NCBI GenBank assembly: GCA_027451305.1
Contig: DAIDJQ010000166.1
Location: forward strand, 1-29,439
Source of the DNA: Cellulomonas sp.
Lineage (GTDB): Bacteria > Actinomycetota > Actinomycetes > Actinomycetales > Cellulomonadaceae
Length of the DNA: 29,439 nt
Direction: 5' to 3'
The translations under genes were made by a program, and so were the position numbers. This document shows, in pieces, positions 16,228-24,304 of this stretch; position 1 is the stretch's first letter; the number at the start of each line of letters is the position of its first letter. The notes under the pieces are model-generated. The model did not search any database. It worked only from the letters and a program-made list of their open reading frames with translations, and was not told the origin of the DNA.

Positions 16228-16302
16228 ATGAGCAAGCGTGGTCGTAAGCGGAAGTCCCGCGCCGGGAGCGCCGCGAACCACGGCAAGCGCCCCAACGCCT
16301 GA
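16228..16302 (+). CDS. 50S ribosomal protein bL37 (24 residues)
   Basis: A tiny gene: ATG at 16228, 24 codons, TGA at 16300-16302, with GAGGAGA 8-9 bases upstream of the start. The peptide begins MSKRGRKRKSR and ends NHGKRPNA, is extremely basic, and closely matches what I recall of the mycobacterial ribosomal protein bL37, seen in M. smegmatis ribosome structures and restricted to Actinobacteria. It sits near the peptidyl-transferase region of the large subunit there. A strong terminator follows, so it is its own transcription unit, convergent with rsrA. It is easy to miss because a much longer frame overlaps it. Identity by recall of the family, not by a search. Confidence 0.9.
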   Translation: MSKRGRKRKSRAGSAANHGKRPNA

Positions 16303-16316
16303 GCCGTGACGCACGC

Positions 16317-16344
16317 AAGGCCCCGACCGCACGGTCGGGGCCTT
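16317..16344 (+). terminator. Rho-independent-type terminator after the bL37 gene
   Basis: AAGGCCCCGACCG, loop CA, CGGTCGGGGCCTT: a perfect 13-pair stem starting 15 bases after the stop codon, followed by TCGTCGT. The AA/TT flanks make it work in both directions, so it may also terminate rsrA transcripts arriving from the right. Confidence 0.85.
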
Positions 16345-16422
16345 CGTCGTCCTCGGAGCCTCGTGGTGCTGCACCCGGCGCAGGCGTTCGCGCCCGGGCT
16401 CCCCGAGGTTCGCGCTCGAGGC

Positions 16423-16761
16423 TCAGACCAGCGGGTCCGTGCTCACGTGGAGCAGGGTCTGGTGGATCCGCAGCCGCAGCGTGTCCGGCGCCGACTCCTG
16501 GCAGCCCCGGCGCACCACGGTCTTGATCACCACGTCGATGCCGTACTCCTCGAGGCAGGGCGTGCACTCGGCCAGGTGCTCGCGAAGCTCCTGCGCATCG
16601 GACCCGTCGAGCTCGTGGTCGAGGTACTCCCAGAGCCGGTCCAGGGCAGCGGCGCACGCGTCGTCCTCGGCCCGCGCGGCACTGTGGACCGGGAGGTCGC
16701 CGGCGGTCGTCGAGCGGCTGGAACCGGGCCGGACCTCGTCGTCCGGGAGCTGGTCGGTCAT
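16423..16761 (-). CDS. rsrA: Zinc-binding anti-sigma factor RsrA (mycothiol/thiol-stress system)
   Basis: 112 residues from the ATG at 16761, which has GGAGG seven bases upstream; an ATG at 16767 overlapping the sigR stop (ATGA) is the alternative. ZAS-family redox-switch anti-sigma factor that holds SigR inactive until disulfide stress ejects its zinc. Residues C36, H62, C66 and C69 reproduce the C-x25-H-x3-C-x2-C spacing I recall for Streptomyces RsrA (C11, H37, C41, C44), and C87 matches a further conserved Cys. The first 25 residues are an acidic, Ser/Thr-rich extension relative to Streptomyces. All switch residues are present, so it should be redox-responsive. Co-transcribed with sigR. 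Confidence 0.94.
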   Translation of the reverse strand: MTDQLPDDEVRPGSSRSTTAGDLPVHSAARAEDDACAAALDRLWEYLDHELDGSDAQELREHLAECTPCLEEYGIDVVIKTVVRRGCQESAPDTLRLRIHQTLLHVSTDPLV

Positions 16762-16763
16762 CC

Positions 16764-17384
16764 TCATGCCTCCGGGGCGGCAGGGCCGCTCGCGACGAGC
16801 CCGCGGTCGCGGGCGTAGTCGTGCAGCAGCTCGCGCAGCTGAGCCCGGCCACGGTGCAGCCGGGACATCACGGTTCCGATGGGAGTGCCCATGATCTCGG
16901 CGATCTCCTTGTAGGCGAAGCCCTCCACGTCCGCGTAGTACACCGCCATGCGGAAGTCCTCGGGCAGGCGTGCGAGCGCGCTCTTCACGTCCGAGTCCGG
17001 GAGGTGGTCGAGGGCCTCCACCTCCGCCGAGCGCAGGCCGGTGGAGGTGTGCGACTCCGCTCGCGCCAGCTGCCAGTCCTCGACGTCCTCGGCGTGCGAC
17101 TGCTGGGGCTCGCGCTGCTTCTTGCGGTAGGAGTTGATGTACGTGTTGGTGAGGATCCGGTACAGCCACGCCTTGAGGTTGGTGCCGGGCCGGTACTGGT
17201 GGAACGCGGCGAAGGCCTTGGTGAAGGTCTCCTGCACGAGGTCCTCGGCATCGGCGGGGTTGCGCGTCATCCGCAGGGCGGCGCCGTACAGCTGGTCCAG
17301 GTAGACCAGCGCCTCGGCCTCGAACCGCTCGGCGCGCTCGGAGTCGTCCTCGTTGAGAGGCGCCCGCGTCGTGTCCTCGCTCAT
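16764..17384 (-). CDS. sigR: ECF RNA polymerase sigma factor SigR (SigH-like), short form
   Basis: 206 residues from the ATG at 17384. Sigma-70 region 2 is at about 27-90 ([40 protein letters not shown]) and region 4 at 137-190 ([40 protein letters not shown]). This is the ECF12 group that governs the thiol-oxidative stress regulon (thioredoxin, mycothiol and proteolysis genes) and is checked by RsrA, encoded next. TAGGCT eight bases before this ATG suggests a leaderless housekeeping transcript. The frame is open upstream to an ATG at 17522 that sits right after a SigR-type promoter, predicting a second form with 46 more residues. See the separate entry. Confidence 0.95.
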   Translation of the reverse strand: MSEDTTRAPLNEDDSERAERFEAEALVYLDQLYGAALRMTRNPADAEDLVQETFTKAFAAFHQYRPGTNLKAWLYRILTNTYINSYRKKQREPQQSHAEDVEDWQLARAESHTSTGLRSAEVEALDHLPDSDVKSALARLPEDFRMAVYYADVEGFAYKEIAEIMGTPIGTVMSRLHRGRAQLRELLHDYARDRGLVASGPAAPEA

Positions 17385-17522
17385 CGCCGCCGAGCCTAGC
17401 CGTCGCGGCTGTACACCACCTGGGTGGGGCTCCCACGAGGCGGGCGCTCCGGCCACCGGGATGCCGAGCACATCGGACGGGGACGCGTCCGTCGCGCGCG
17501 GCATCTCGAGCAGACAGGTCAT
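16764..17522 (-). CDS. sigR: Predicted long isoform of SigR (sigma-R-prime-like), upstream ATG
   Basis: Same frame and stop as the short form, starting at the ATG at 17522 (252 residues). The added 46 residues begin [12 protein letters not shown] and are low-complexity, rich in Pro, Ala and Gly, without a recognizable domain. The ATG lies eight bases after the GTTG of a SigR-type promoter, so the induced transcript would start at or just before it. In Streptomyces the SigR-dependent transcript encodes a longer, rapidly degraded isoform that amplifies and then shuts off the response. The same logic is inferred here; existence of this isoform is a prediction. Confidence 0.55.
   Translation of the reverse strand: MTCLLEMPRATDASPSDVLGIPVAGAPASWEPHPGGVQPRRLGSAAMSEDTTRAPLNEDDSERAERFEAEALVYLDQLYGAALRMTRNPADAEDLVQETFTKAFAAFHQYRPGTNLKAWLYRILTNTYINSYRKKQREPQQSHAEDVEDWQLARAESHTSTGLRSAEVEALDHLPDSDVKSALARLPEDFRMAVYYADVEGFAYKEIAEIMGTPIGTVMSRLHRGRAQLRELLHDYARDRGLVASGPAAPEA
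17393..17398 (-). promoter_or_regulatory. Housekeeping -10 hexamer before the short SigR start
   Basis: Minus-strand TAGGCT, eight bases before the ATG at 17384. It fits the leaderless pattern seen elsewhere in the window and would give constitutive, short-form SigR. Confidence 0.45.
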
Positions 17523-17530
17523 GGTGGCTG

Positions 17531-17558
17531 CAACAGGACACCCGGCGGGGTCATTCCC
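17531..17558 (-). promoter_or_regulatory. SigR-type autoregulatory promoter (GGGAAT-N18-GTTG)
   Basis: On the minus strand GGGAAT (17553-17558), exactly 18 bases (17535-17552), then GTTG (17531-17534). This matches the GGAAT-N18-GTT consensus known for SigR/SigH-family sigma factors. It drives transcription towards sigR-rsrA. I noticed no other ATTCC/GGAAT core in the non-coding parts of the window. Confidence 0.85.
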
Positions 17559-17565
17559 CCGGCGC

Positions 17566-17571
17566 TAGCGT
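17566..17571 (+). promoter_or_regulatory. -10 hexamer for the DoxX gene
   Basis: TAGCGT, 45 bases before the GTG at 17617. Unlike the leaderless genes this one has a leader ending in a strong CGAGGAGG ribosome binding site. Its -35 region would overlap the spacer of the oppositely oriented SigR promoter. Confidence 0.5.
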
Positions 17572-17616
17572 GGACGCACGCACCAGGTCGGTGCACCCGC
17601 TCCGAGGAGGTCTGCC

Positions 17617-18207
17617 GTGCTGCTGCGCCGCGTCGCCCGACCGATGTTCGCGTCGTGGTTCCTCGTCGAAGGGCTCGACGCCGTACGGCATCCGGCGGCG
17701 CACGGCGCGGCGGCGCGGGACGGCCTGGCCACCCTTCGGGTACGGCTCGGTCGCTGCGCCACGGCCACCGGTCTGCGCCGCACGTGGGAGCGCAGCAGCG
17801 ACGTGGACCTCGACGACGTGCTGGACCGGGTCCTCGGCCGGGACCTGAGCCAGCGGCAGCTGACCACCGCGGTGCGGCTGCACGGCGCCGCGATGCTCGT
17901 GGCCGGCGGGATGCTCGCACTCGGCCGGGCGCCCCGCACGTCCGCGCTGACCCTGGCCGGGCTGACGGCATCGGTGGTGCTCGTGACCGCGCCCGCCGGC
18001 CGGGGCGCGGCGCCCGCCGGCGAGCAGGCGGCCGTCCGCACGGCGAGGAACCGCCGGTTCTGGACGGCGCTGTCCGCGACCGGTGGGGCGCTGCTGGCAG
18101 GCGCGGACTACGAGGGGCGTCCCGGTCTCGGCTGGCGCTGGCAGAACGCCTGGGACACCCGCGCGACGGTGCGGGAGGCCGTGCGCGAGGCGACCGCTGA
18201 GGACTGA
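17617..18207 (+). CDS. DoxX-family membrane protein
   Basis: 196 residues, GTG start with CGAGGAGG six bases upstream. The N-terminal RRVARPMFASWFLVEGLDAV is the DoxX signature helix, followed by RHPAAHG. Further helices lie at about 88-105 and 108-128 and a last one near 148-162, giving a four-helix integral membrane protein. DoxX proteins are small quinone-oxidoreductase-related membrane proteins; in mycobacteria a DoxX protein acts with a thiosulfate sulfurtransferase and superoxide dismutase in redox homeostasis. Placement opposite sigR, with interleaved promoters, is suggestive of an oxidative-stress role but no SigR promoter faces this gene. Confidence 0.83.
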   Translation: MLLRRVARPMFASWFLVEGLDAVRHPAAHGAAARDGLATLRVRLGRCATATGLRRTWERSSDVDLDDVLDRVLGRDLSQRQLTTAVRLHGAAMLVAGGMLALGRAPRTSALTLAGLTASVVLVTAPAGRGAAPAGEQAAVRTARNRRFWTALSATGGALLAGADYEGRPGLGWRWQNAWDTRATVREAVREATAED

Positions 18208-18238
18208 GCAGCGACAGGGCCGGGGCCGCCCGCGCCGG

Positions 18239-18244
18239 TAGCCT
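18239..18244 (+). promoter_or_regulatory. -10 hexamer for a leaderless aroA mRNA
   Basis: TAGCCT followed by six bases (GCAGGC) and the aroA ATG. No Shine-Dalgarno sequence at a usable distance. Confidence 0.5.
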
Positions 18245-18250
18245 GCAGGC

Positions 18251-19543
18251 ATGACCGACGCCGCCCCGTGGCGGGCACCGCTCGCCACCGGCCCGCTGGA
18301 CGCGCTGGTCGAGGTGCCCGGCTCCAAGTCCCTGTCCAACCGGTACCTGGTGCTCGCCGCCCTGGCGAGCGGCCCGAGCCGCTTGCACGGCGTGCTGCAG
18401 TCGCGCGACACCCGCCTGATGGCGGCCGCGCTCGGCGCGCTGGGCAGCCGGGTGGTCGACGAGGACGGCGACTGGCTGGTGGCCCCCGGGCCCGTGCGCG
18501 GCGACGTGGACGTGGACTGCGGCCTGGCCGGCACCGTGATGCGCTTCCTGCCGCCGGTGGCGGCGCTCGCGGACGGTCCCGTGCGGTTCGACGGCGACGC
18601 GCAGGCCCGGGTGCGTCCGATGGGTCCGGTCCTCGACGCCCTGCGGGCGCTCGGCGTGCACGTGGACGAGCAGGGCGAGCGCGGCCGGCTGCCGTTCACC
18701 GTCCGCGGTCACGGTGGCGTGGACGGCGGACAGGTGGACGTCGACGCGAGCGGGTCGAGCCAGTTCGTGTCCGGGCTGCTGCTGGCCGGGGCCCGCTACC
18801 GGGAGGGTCTGACGGTCCGGCACACCGGACCGACGCTGCCGTCGTTGCCGCACATCGAGATGACCGTCGAGGTGCTCCGGGCCGCAGGAGTCCAGGTCGA
18901 CGACTCCCGGCCGGCGATCTGGCGGGTGCTGCCCGGCGCCGTCGCCGGCCGCGACGTCCGCGTGGAACCCGACCTGTCGAACGCGGCACCGTTCCTCGCT
19001 GCCGCCATGGTCGCCGGTGGCACGGTCTCCGTGCCCGGCTGGCCGGCCCGGACCACGCAGCCCGGCGCGCTGCTGCCGGACATCCTCACCCGCATGGGCG
19101 GCACGGCGACACTCGCCGGTGACGTGCTCTCGGTCTCCGGCACCGGCACCCTGCACGGCGTGGACCTCGACCTGAAGGCGGCCAGCGAGCTGGCCACCAC
19201 GGTCGCAGCGCTCGCCGTGCTCGCCGACTCCCCCACCCGCCTGCGCGGCATCGCGCACATGCGGGGCCACGAGACGGACCGGCTGGCCGCGCTCGCCGCC
19301 GAGATCACCGGCCTGGGCGGCCGCGCCGAGCAGACCTCGGACGGGCTGGTGATCACGCCGCGTCCGCTGACCGGGGGGTTGTGGCGCAGCTACGCCGACC
19401 ACCGCATGGCCACCGCCGGCGCACTGATCGGCCTCGCGGTGCCCGGGCTCGAGGTGGAGGACGTCGCGACCACCGCCAAGACCATCCCGGACTTCGTCGG
19501 GATGTGGGCCGCGATGCTGTCCGGGACGGGGACGCCCGCCTGA
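18251..19543 (+). CDS. aroA: 3-phosphoshikimate 1-carboxyvinyltransferase (EPSP synthase)
   Basis: 430 residues. Sixth step of the shikimate pathway: joins phosphoenolpyruvate to shikimate-3-phosphate. Visible motifs: [16 protein letters not shown] (24-39) with the substrate-binding Lys, [45 protein letters not shown] with the catalytic Asp, [15 protein letters not shown], and the C-terminal [17 protein letters not shown] then [10 protein letters not shown]. Length and motif order are normal; the RGHETDR form of the usual KESDR loop is typical of actinobacteria. The stop overlaps the rsgA start (TGATG), so the two are an operon. The sigR-rsrA/aroA/rsgA neighbourhood is conserved in many actinobacteria. 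Confidence 0.96.
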   Translation: MTDAAPWRAPLATGPLDALVEVPGSKSLSNRYLVLAALASGPSRLHGVLQSRDTRLMAAALGALGSRVVDEDGDWLVAPGPVRGDVDVDCGLAGTVMRFLPPVAALADGPVRFDGDAQARVRPMGPVLDALRALGVHVDEQGERGRLPFTVRGHGGVDGGQVDVDASGSSQFVSGLLLAGARYREGLTVRHTGPTLPSLPHIEMTVEVLRAAGVQVDDSRPAIWRVLPGAVAGRDVRVEPDLSNAAPFLAAAMVAGGTVSVPGWPARTTQPGALLPDILTRMGGTATLAGDVLSVSGTGTLHGVDLDLKAASELATTVAALAVLADSPTRLRGIAHMRGHETDRLAALAAEITGLGGRAEQTSDGLVITPRPLTGGLWRSYADHRMATAGALIGLAVPGLEVEDVATTAKTIPDFVGMWAAMLSGTGTPA

Positions 19544-20598
19544 TGGCGCAGCGGCGGTACGACGAGTCCGACGTCCGGGTGCGTCCCGGGCGCGGCACGC
19601 GGCCGCGCACCAAGCAACGACCGGAGCACGCCGACGCCCGGACCGGCATGGTGACCGGGGTGGACCGCGGCCGGTACGCGGTGCTGGTGGACCCGGGCGG
19701 CACCGAGCAGCCTGTCGTGGCGATGAAGGCCCGGGAGCTCGGCCGCGCGCGCGTCGTGCCGGGCGACCTGGTCGACGTGGTGGGCGACACCACCGGGGAG
19801 CGCGGCAGCCTGGCGCGGATCGTGCGGGTCGGCGAACGGCGCACGGTGCTGCGGCGGACCGCGGACGACACCGACCCGGTGGAGCGGGTGATCGTCGCCA
19901 ACGCCGACCAGCTGGTGATCGTCACCGCGTTGGCCGATCCGGAACCTCGTCCCCGGATGATCGACCGGTGCGTCGTGGCGGCTTACGACGCACGCATGTC
20001 GGCGCTGCTGGTGCTGACCAAGGCGGACCTGGCCGACGCCGCGCCGTTGACCGCGATGTACGCCCCGGTGGGCGTCCGGGTTCTGGTGACCCGGCTCGAC
20101 GGCGAGGAGGTGGGTGGCCTCGACGAGGTGCGGGCGGCCCTGGCGGGAAGGGTGTCCGTGCTCGTGGGTCACTCCGGCGTGGGCAAGTCGACGCTGGTGA
20201 ACGCGCTGGTGCCGGGCGCCTACCGGGCCACCGGAGCCGTGAACGACACCACCGGCCGCGGGCGGCACACCTCGTCGTCCGCCATCGCGCTCCGGGTGCC
20301 CGGCGAGGGCCCGGTCACCTGGGTGGTGGACACTCCCGGCGTGCGGTCGTTCGGCCTGGCCCACGTCGAGCCGGCCCACCTGCTGGGCGCCTTCACCGAC
20401 CTGGCCGAGGCGGCCGTCGAGTGTCCTCGCGGCTGCACCCACGCGGCGGACTCCCCCGACTGCGCCCTCGACGAGTGGGTCGAGGCGTCGCCCGACGCGA
20501 CGGCGCGAACCGCCCGCGCCGCTCGCCTCGACTCGTTCCGACGCCTCCTGGCGGCCCGCACCGGCACCGGGGACGCCGAGGAGCGCACCGACCGCTGA
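19543..20598 (+). CDS. rsgA: Ribosome small subunit-dependent GTPase A
   Basis: 351 residues, ATG at 19543 overlapping the aroA stop by one base. Circularly permuted GTPase that helps late maturation of the 30S subunit. An OB-fold domain (about 35-105) is followed by G4 LVLTKADL, G1 GHSGVGKSTLVNAL, G2 region GRGRHTSSSAIAL and G3 WVVDTPGVRSF, in the G4-G1-G3 order characteristic of RsgA/YjeQ. The C-terminal zinc-binding motif CPRGCTHAADSPDC gives C-x3-C-x-H-x6-C. All key elements are intact. The N-terminus carries a basic extension common in actinobacteria. Confidence 0.95.
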   Translation: MAQRRYDESDVRVRPGRGTRPRTKQRPEHADARTGMVTGVDRGRYAVLVDPGGTEQPVVAMKARELGRARVVPGDLVDVVGDTTGERGSLARIVRVGERRTVLRRTADDTDPVERVIVANADQLVIVTALADPEPRPRMIDRCVVAAYDARMSALLVLTKADLADAAPLTAMYAPVGVRVLVTRLDGEEVGGLDEVRAALAGRVSVLVGHSGVGKSTLVNALVPGAYRATGAVNDTTGRGRHTSSSAIALRVPGEGPVTWVVDTPGVRSFGLAHVEPAHLLGAFTDLAEAAVECPRGCTHAADSPDCALDEWVEASPDATARTARAARLDSFRRLLAARTGTGDAEERTDR

Positions 20599-20642
20599 CA
20601 CGCCGCCGGGCTCCACCGGCGAGCGACCGCCGGTCGGGACGC

Positions 20643-20648
20643 TAGCGT
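20643..20648 (+). promoter_or_regulatory. -10 hexamer for hisN
   Basis: TAGCGT, 46 bases before the hisN ATG, giving a leader of about 40 bases that contains the GGAGGG ribosome binding site at 20681-20686. Confidence 0.45.
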
Positions 20649-20694
20649 GACGCCGACGCGGCCGACCGGCGCCGCCGACCGGAGGGACACCACG

Positions 20695-21498
20695 ATGGGC
20701 CCACGCCCGGGGTACGACGACGACCTTCGCCTGGCCCACGTCATCGCCGACCAGGTGGACGGCCTCACCATGGAGCGGTTCCGGGCGCAGGACCTGCACG
20801 TGGAGACCAAGCCGGACCTCACGCCGGTGACCGATGCCGACCGGTCGGCGGAGGAGCTGATCCGCGCCCAGCTGGGCCGCGCCCGTCCACGGGACGCCGT
20901 GCACGGTGAGGAGCTGGCGGACACCGGTCACGGACCGCGGCGCTGGGTGGTGGACCCGATCGACGGCACCAAGAACTTCGTGCGCGGGGTGCCGGTGTGG
21001 GCCACGCTGCTCGCGCTGATGGAGGGCGACGAGGTGGTGGTGGGCCTGGTCAGCGCACCGGCCCTGAGCCGCCGCTGGTGGGCCGCGACCGGCTCGGGCG
21101 CCTGGACGGGGCGCTCGCTGTCCGCCGCACGGGCGGTGCACGTCTCAGCGGTGGACCGGCTGGCCGACGCCTCGCTGTCCTACTCGTCGCTCTCCGGCTG
21201 GGAGGCGCAGGGTCGGCTGCCGGCGTTCCTCGACCTGACCCGGAAGGTGTGGCGCACGCGCGCGTACGGCGACTTCTGGTCGCACGTTCTGGTCGCCGAG
21301 GGCGCCGTCGACATCTCCGCCGAGCCCGAGCTGGCGCTGCACGACATGGCGGCGCTGGTGCCGATCGTCACGGAGGCCGGCGGACGGTTCACGTCGGTGC
21401 GCGGCGTGCCCGGCCCGAACGGGGGCTCGGCGCTGGTCACCAACGGCCGGCTGCACGACGAGGTGCTCGAGCTGCTGGACCCGCTGCCCGGCCGCTGA
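20695..21498 (+). CDS. hisN: Histidinol-phosphatase of the inositol monophosphatase family
   Basis: 267 residues from the ATG at 20695, chosen because GGAGGG stands eight bases upstream; the frame extends to a GTG at 20647 that overlaps the promoter hexamer. Mg-dependent phosphatase, most likely removing phosphate from histidinol phosphate in histidine synthesis. Metal-binding motifs: VTDADRSAEE, the HGEELADTG Glu pair, WVVDPIDGTKNFVRGVPVWA, and the C-terminal AEPELALHDMAALVPIVTEA. The DPIDGTKNF-VRG-VPVWATL form is characteristic of the HisN subgroup as opposed to inositol or PAP phosphatases. Distinguishing these fully would need an assay. Confidence 0.9.
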   Translation: MGPRPGYDDDLRLAHVIADQVDGLTMERFRAQDLHVETKPDLTPVTDADRSAEELIRAQLGRARPRDAVHGEELADTGHGPRRWVVDPIDGTKNFVRGVPVWATLLALMEGDEVVVGLVSAPALSRRWWAATGSGAWTGRSLSAARAVHVSAVDRLADASLSYSSLSGWEAQGRLPAFLDLTRKVWRTRAYGDFWSHVLVAEGAVDISAEPELALHDMAALVPIVTEAGGRFTSVRGVPGPNGGSALVTNGRLHDEVLELLDPLPGR

Positions 21499-21500
21499 GC

Positions 21501-21542
21501 GCCCGTGACGGGCTGCTGGCCGCCCCCGGCCGGAGCCGGCGG
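21501..21542. terminator. Possible terminator between convergent hisN and HAD gene
   Basis: Directly after the hisN stop, GCCCG-TGA-CGGGC (21501-21513) forms a short hairpin, and CCGGC-CGGA-GCCGG (21526-21539) forms another. Both stems are only five pairs and there is no U-tract, so this is weak. Confidence 0.3.
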
Positions 21543-21551
21543 GCCGCGGCC

Positions 21552-22295
21552 TCAGAGGCCGAGCGCCGCCGGGAGCTCGGCCAGGCTGCGGATCACCAGC
21601 ACGTGCGCCCGCGCGATGTCCTCGTCGGTCACCGGGGTCCGGCGGCCCCCTGGCCGGTCGACCCACACGCCCTGCAGGCCGGCCTCGCGCGCCGGCACCG
21701 CGTCGACGTCCAGCTCGTCGCCCACGTAGGCGGTCCGCGCCGGTTCGGTACCGAGCAGCCGGCACGCCTCCAGGAAGACGGCCGGGTCGGGCTTGCCGAC
21801 GCCCAGGGTGTCGATGCCGACCAGCATCGGCACCCTGTCGAGGAAGCCGGTGCGCTCGAGCTTGTCGGTCTGGTAGGCGACATGGGCGTTCGACAGGGCA
21901 CCCACCCGCAGGCCGGCGGCGAGAAGCCGGTCGATCACCTCCGACGCCTCGGGGTGCGCCGCCCACGCCGCCGAGAAGCCGCCCTCGAACACCTCGTCCC
22001 AGGCCTCGAAGGCGGCGTCGTCCAGCTCCGGCCCGCCGAACAGCGTGTGCAGCTCGTTGGCACGCGCCATCCGCTGCTCGCGGTGGCCGGTCTCGCCCCG
22101 GGTGTAGGCGCGGTAGTGGCCGCTCGTGTCCGCCCGCCAGGTGGCCAGCACCTCCGGCAGCCGCTCGCGCGGCAGCTCCGGCAGGTACCGGTGCGCGATC
22201 ACCTCGAAGGCCGCGCGGAACGCACCGCGGGTGTCGACCAGCGTGTCGTCGATGTCGAACAGCACGCCGTCCAGCCCGGGGACGGCACTGCTCAC
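21552..22295 (-). CDS. HAD-family hydrolase (phosphoglycolate-phosphatase-like)
   Basis: 247 residues, GTG at 22295 overlapping the gltX stop (GTGA). HAD superfamily, subfamily I with an alpha-helical cap (about 25-110). Motif I is [12 protein letters not shown] with nucleophile and acid Asp (D14, D16 region), motif II GALSNAH, motif III Lys in [13 protein letters not shown], motif [18 protein letters not shown]. All four are intact. It probably dephosphorylates a small metabolite in the cytoplasm; the substrate cannot be named. Translationally coupled to gltX, an arrangement that does not by itself imply a tRNA-related function. Confidence 0.9.
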   Translation of the reverse strand: MSSAVPGLDGVLFDIDDTLVDTRGAFRAAFEVIAHRYLPELPRERLPEVLATWRADTSGHYRAYTRGETGHREQRMARANELHTLFGGPELDDAAFEAWDEVFEGGFSAAWAAHPEASEVIDRLLAAGLRVGALSNAHVAYQTDKLERTGFLDRVPMLVGIDTLGVGKPDPAVFLEACRLLGTEPARTAYVGDELDVDAVPAREAGLQGVWVDRPGGRRTPVTDEDIARAHVLVIRSLAELPAALGL

Positions 22296-23788
22296 AGGGT
22301 GGCCCGCAGGGCCGCGACCCGGGCGAGCGTGGCGTCGCGGCCGAGGATCTCCATCGACTCGAAGAGCGGCGGCGACACCCGTCGCCCGGTCAGCGCCACC
22401 CGCAGCGGCGTGTACGCGAGCCGGGGCTTGAGGCCCAGCCCGTCGATCAGCGCCGCCTGCAGTGCGTCCTGGGCGGCCGCCGTGGTGAACCCGTCGGCCG
22501 GCAGCGTCGAGAGCGCCGCGGCCGCCGCGTCGAGGATCGCGCCGGCGTCGTCCTTCAGCCCCGCGCGCGCGTCGTCCTCGACCACCACCGCGTCGTCGGC
22601 GACGAACAGGAAGCCGAGCATCCCGACCGCCTCGCCGAGCAGGGTCATCCGCGTCTGCACCAGGGGCGCAGCGGCCGTGAGCACCGCCTGCTGCGGGTCC
22701 GGGAGCTCGGCGAAGGTGGCGGCCGGGACGACGCCGGCGGCGTGCAGGTACGGGACCAGCCGGTCGCGGAAGTCGTCGGGCGCCAGCAGGCGCACGTGCG
22801 CGGCGTTGATCGCCTCGGCCTTCTTCAGGTCGAACCGGGCCGGGTTCGGGTTCACGTCGGCGATGTCGAACGCGTCGACCATCTCCCGCACGCTGAACAC
22901 GTCGTGGTCCGGTGCGATGGACCAGCCGAGCAGGGCCAGGTAGTTCAGGAGCCCCTCGGGGGTGAACCCGCGGTCGCGGTGCAGGAAGAGGTTCGACTCG
23001 GGGTCCCGCTTGGAAAGCTTGCGGTTGCCCTCCCCCATCACGTAGGGCAGGTGGCCGAACTGCGGCAGCACCGTGGCGACACCCAGGTCGAGCAGCGCGC
23101 GGTACAGCACCACCTGGCGGGGCGTGGAGGAGAGCAGGTCCTCCCCGCGCAGCACGTGCGTGATCCCCATCAGCGCGTCGTCCACCGGGTTGACCAGCGG
23201 GTACAGCGGGAAGCCGTTGGCCCGGACGATGACGTAGTCCGGCACGGAGCCCGCACGGAAGGTCACCTCGCCACGGATGAGGTCGTCGAACGTGACGTCC
23301 TCGTCCGGCATGCGCAGGCGCAGCACCGGCGCGCGCCCGTCGGCGCGGTAGGCGGCCTTCTGCTCGTCGGACAGGTCGCGGTCGAACCCGTCGTAGCCGA
23401 GCTTCGGATCACGGCCCGCGGCGCGGTGCCGCGCCTCGATCTCCTCCGGCGTGGAGAAGGACTCGTACGCGTACCCGCCCTCGACCAGTCGCCGCGCGAC
23501 GTCGGCGTAGACCTCCATGCGCTGCGACTGCCGGTAGGGCTCGTACGGCCCGCCGACCTCGACGCCCTCGTCCCAGTCCAGCCCCAGCCAGCGCAGCGCC
23601 TCGAGCAGCTGCCGGTAGCTCTCCTCGGAGTCACGCTCCGGGTCCGTGTCCTCGATGCGGAAGACGAACGTGCCGCCAACGTGACGTGCATAGGCCCAGT
23701 TGAACAGCGCCGTGCGGATGAGGCCCACGTGCGGGGTTCCGGTCGGGGACGGGCAGAAACGGACGCGGATCGGGCTCGTCGGGGTCAC
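22292..23788 (-). CDS. gltX: Glutamyl-tRNA synthetase
   Basis: 498 residues, GTG start without a ribosome binding site but with TAGGCT six bases upstream. Class I synthetase that charges tRNA-Glu (and, in bacteria lacking GlnRS, also tRNA-Gln). Motifs: [20 protein letters not shown] containing the HIGH equivalent, [33 protein letters not shown], and KLSKRDPE as the KMSKS loop, followed by a helical anticodon-binding domain to the C-terminus. Length is normal for bacterial GluRS. First gene of a unit with the HAD hydrolase. Confidence 0.97.
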   Translation of the reverse strand: MTPTSPIRVRFCPSPTGTPHVGLIRTALFNWAYARHVGGTFVFRIEDTDPERDSEESYRQLLEALRWLGLDWDEGVEVGGPYEPYRQSQRMEVYADVARRLVEGGYAYESFSTPEEIEARHRAAGRDPKLGYDGFDRDLSDEQKAAYRADGRAPVLRLRMPDEDVTFDDLIRGEVTFRAGSVPDYVIVRANGFPLYPLVNPVDDALMGITHVLRGEDLLSSTPRQVVLYRALLDLGVATVLPQFGHLPYVMGEGNRKLSKRDPESNLFLHRDRGFTPEGLLNYLALLGWSIAPDHDVFSVREMVDAFDIADVNPNPARFDLKKAEAINAAHVRLLAPDDFRDRLVPYLHAAGVVPAATFAELPDPQQAVLTAAAPLVQTRMTLLGEAVGMLGFLFVADDAVVVEDDARAGLKDDAGAILDAAAAALSTLPADGFTTAAAQDALQAALIDGLGLKPRLAYTPLRVALTGRRVSPPLFESMEILGRDATLARVAALRATL

Positions 23789-23794
23789 CGGCCC

Positions 23795-23800
23795 AGCCTA
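23795..23800 (-). promoter_or_regulatory. -10 hexamer for a leaderless gltX mRNA
   Basis: Minus-strand TAGGCT, then six bases (GGGCCG), then the gltX GTG. Confidence 0.5.
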
Positions 23801-23830
23801 TCGAGGCGGCGTACGACGCCCGGACGGCCG

Positions 23831-24304
23831 TCAGGCGGCCGGGACGCCTCTGTTCGCCAGCTGGTCGGCCCGCTCGTTGCCGGGGTCGCCGGCGTGGCCG
23901 TGCACCCAACGCCACGTCACCTGGTGACGGGCCAGCTCGGCGTCCAGCTCCTGCCAGAGGTCCTGGTTCTTCACCGGCTGCTTGGCGCCCGTCTTCCAGC
24001 CGTTGCGCTTCCAGCCGGCGATCCACCTGGTCACGCCGTTCATCACGTACTGCGAGTCCACGTGCAGCGTCACCGTGCAGGGTCGGGTCAGCGCCCGGAG
24101 ACCCTCGATGACGGCCGTCAGCTCCATGCGGTTGTTGGTGGTGAGCCGCTCTCCCCCGAACAGCTCGCGCTCGTGGTCGCCGTACCGCAGCAGTGCGCCC
24201 CAGCCGCCACGGCCGGGGTTGCCCTTGCAGGCGCCGTCCGTCCACATCTCGACCGTCGTCGCGGGCACGGCCGCCGAGCTGCCGGCGCCAGCTCCCTCGC
24301 TCAC
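23831..24304 (-). CDS. rnhA: Ribonuclease HI
   Basis: 157 residues, GTG at 24304 overlapping the stop of the upstream hydrolase gene (GTGA). Degrades the RNA strand of RNA-DNA hybrids. Catalytic residues are all visible: D23 in [17 protein letters not shown]61 in [14 protein letters not shown]83 in [12 protein letters not shown] and D147 in [10 protein letters not shown]; the basic [20 protein letters not shown] handle region, typical of E. coli-type RNase HI, is present. The first 16 residues are an Ala/Ser-rich extension. Normal length. Confidence 0.96.
   Translation of the reverse strand: MSEGAGAGSSAAVPATTVEMWTDGACKGNPGRGGWGALLRYGDHERELFGGERLTTNNRMELTAVIEGLRALTRPCTVTLHVDSQYVMNGVTRWIAGWKRNGWKTGAKQPVKNQDLWQELDAELARHQVTWRWVHGHAGDPGNERADQLANRGVPAA

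Noticed and set aside
18251..19543. AroA has RGHETDR where the textbook motif is KESDR, raising the idea of a glyphosate-insensitive form.
   Set aside because: From recall, this form is common in actinobacterial EPSP synthases, and resistance cannot be judged from this motif alone.
22292..23788. The HIGH motif of GluRS reads PHVG and the KMSKS motif reads KLSKR.
   Set aside because: Both are normal variants for bacterial, especially actinobacterial, glutamyl-tRNA synthetases.
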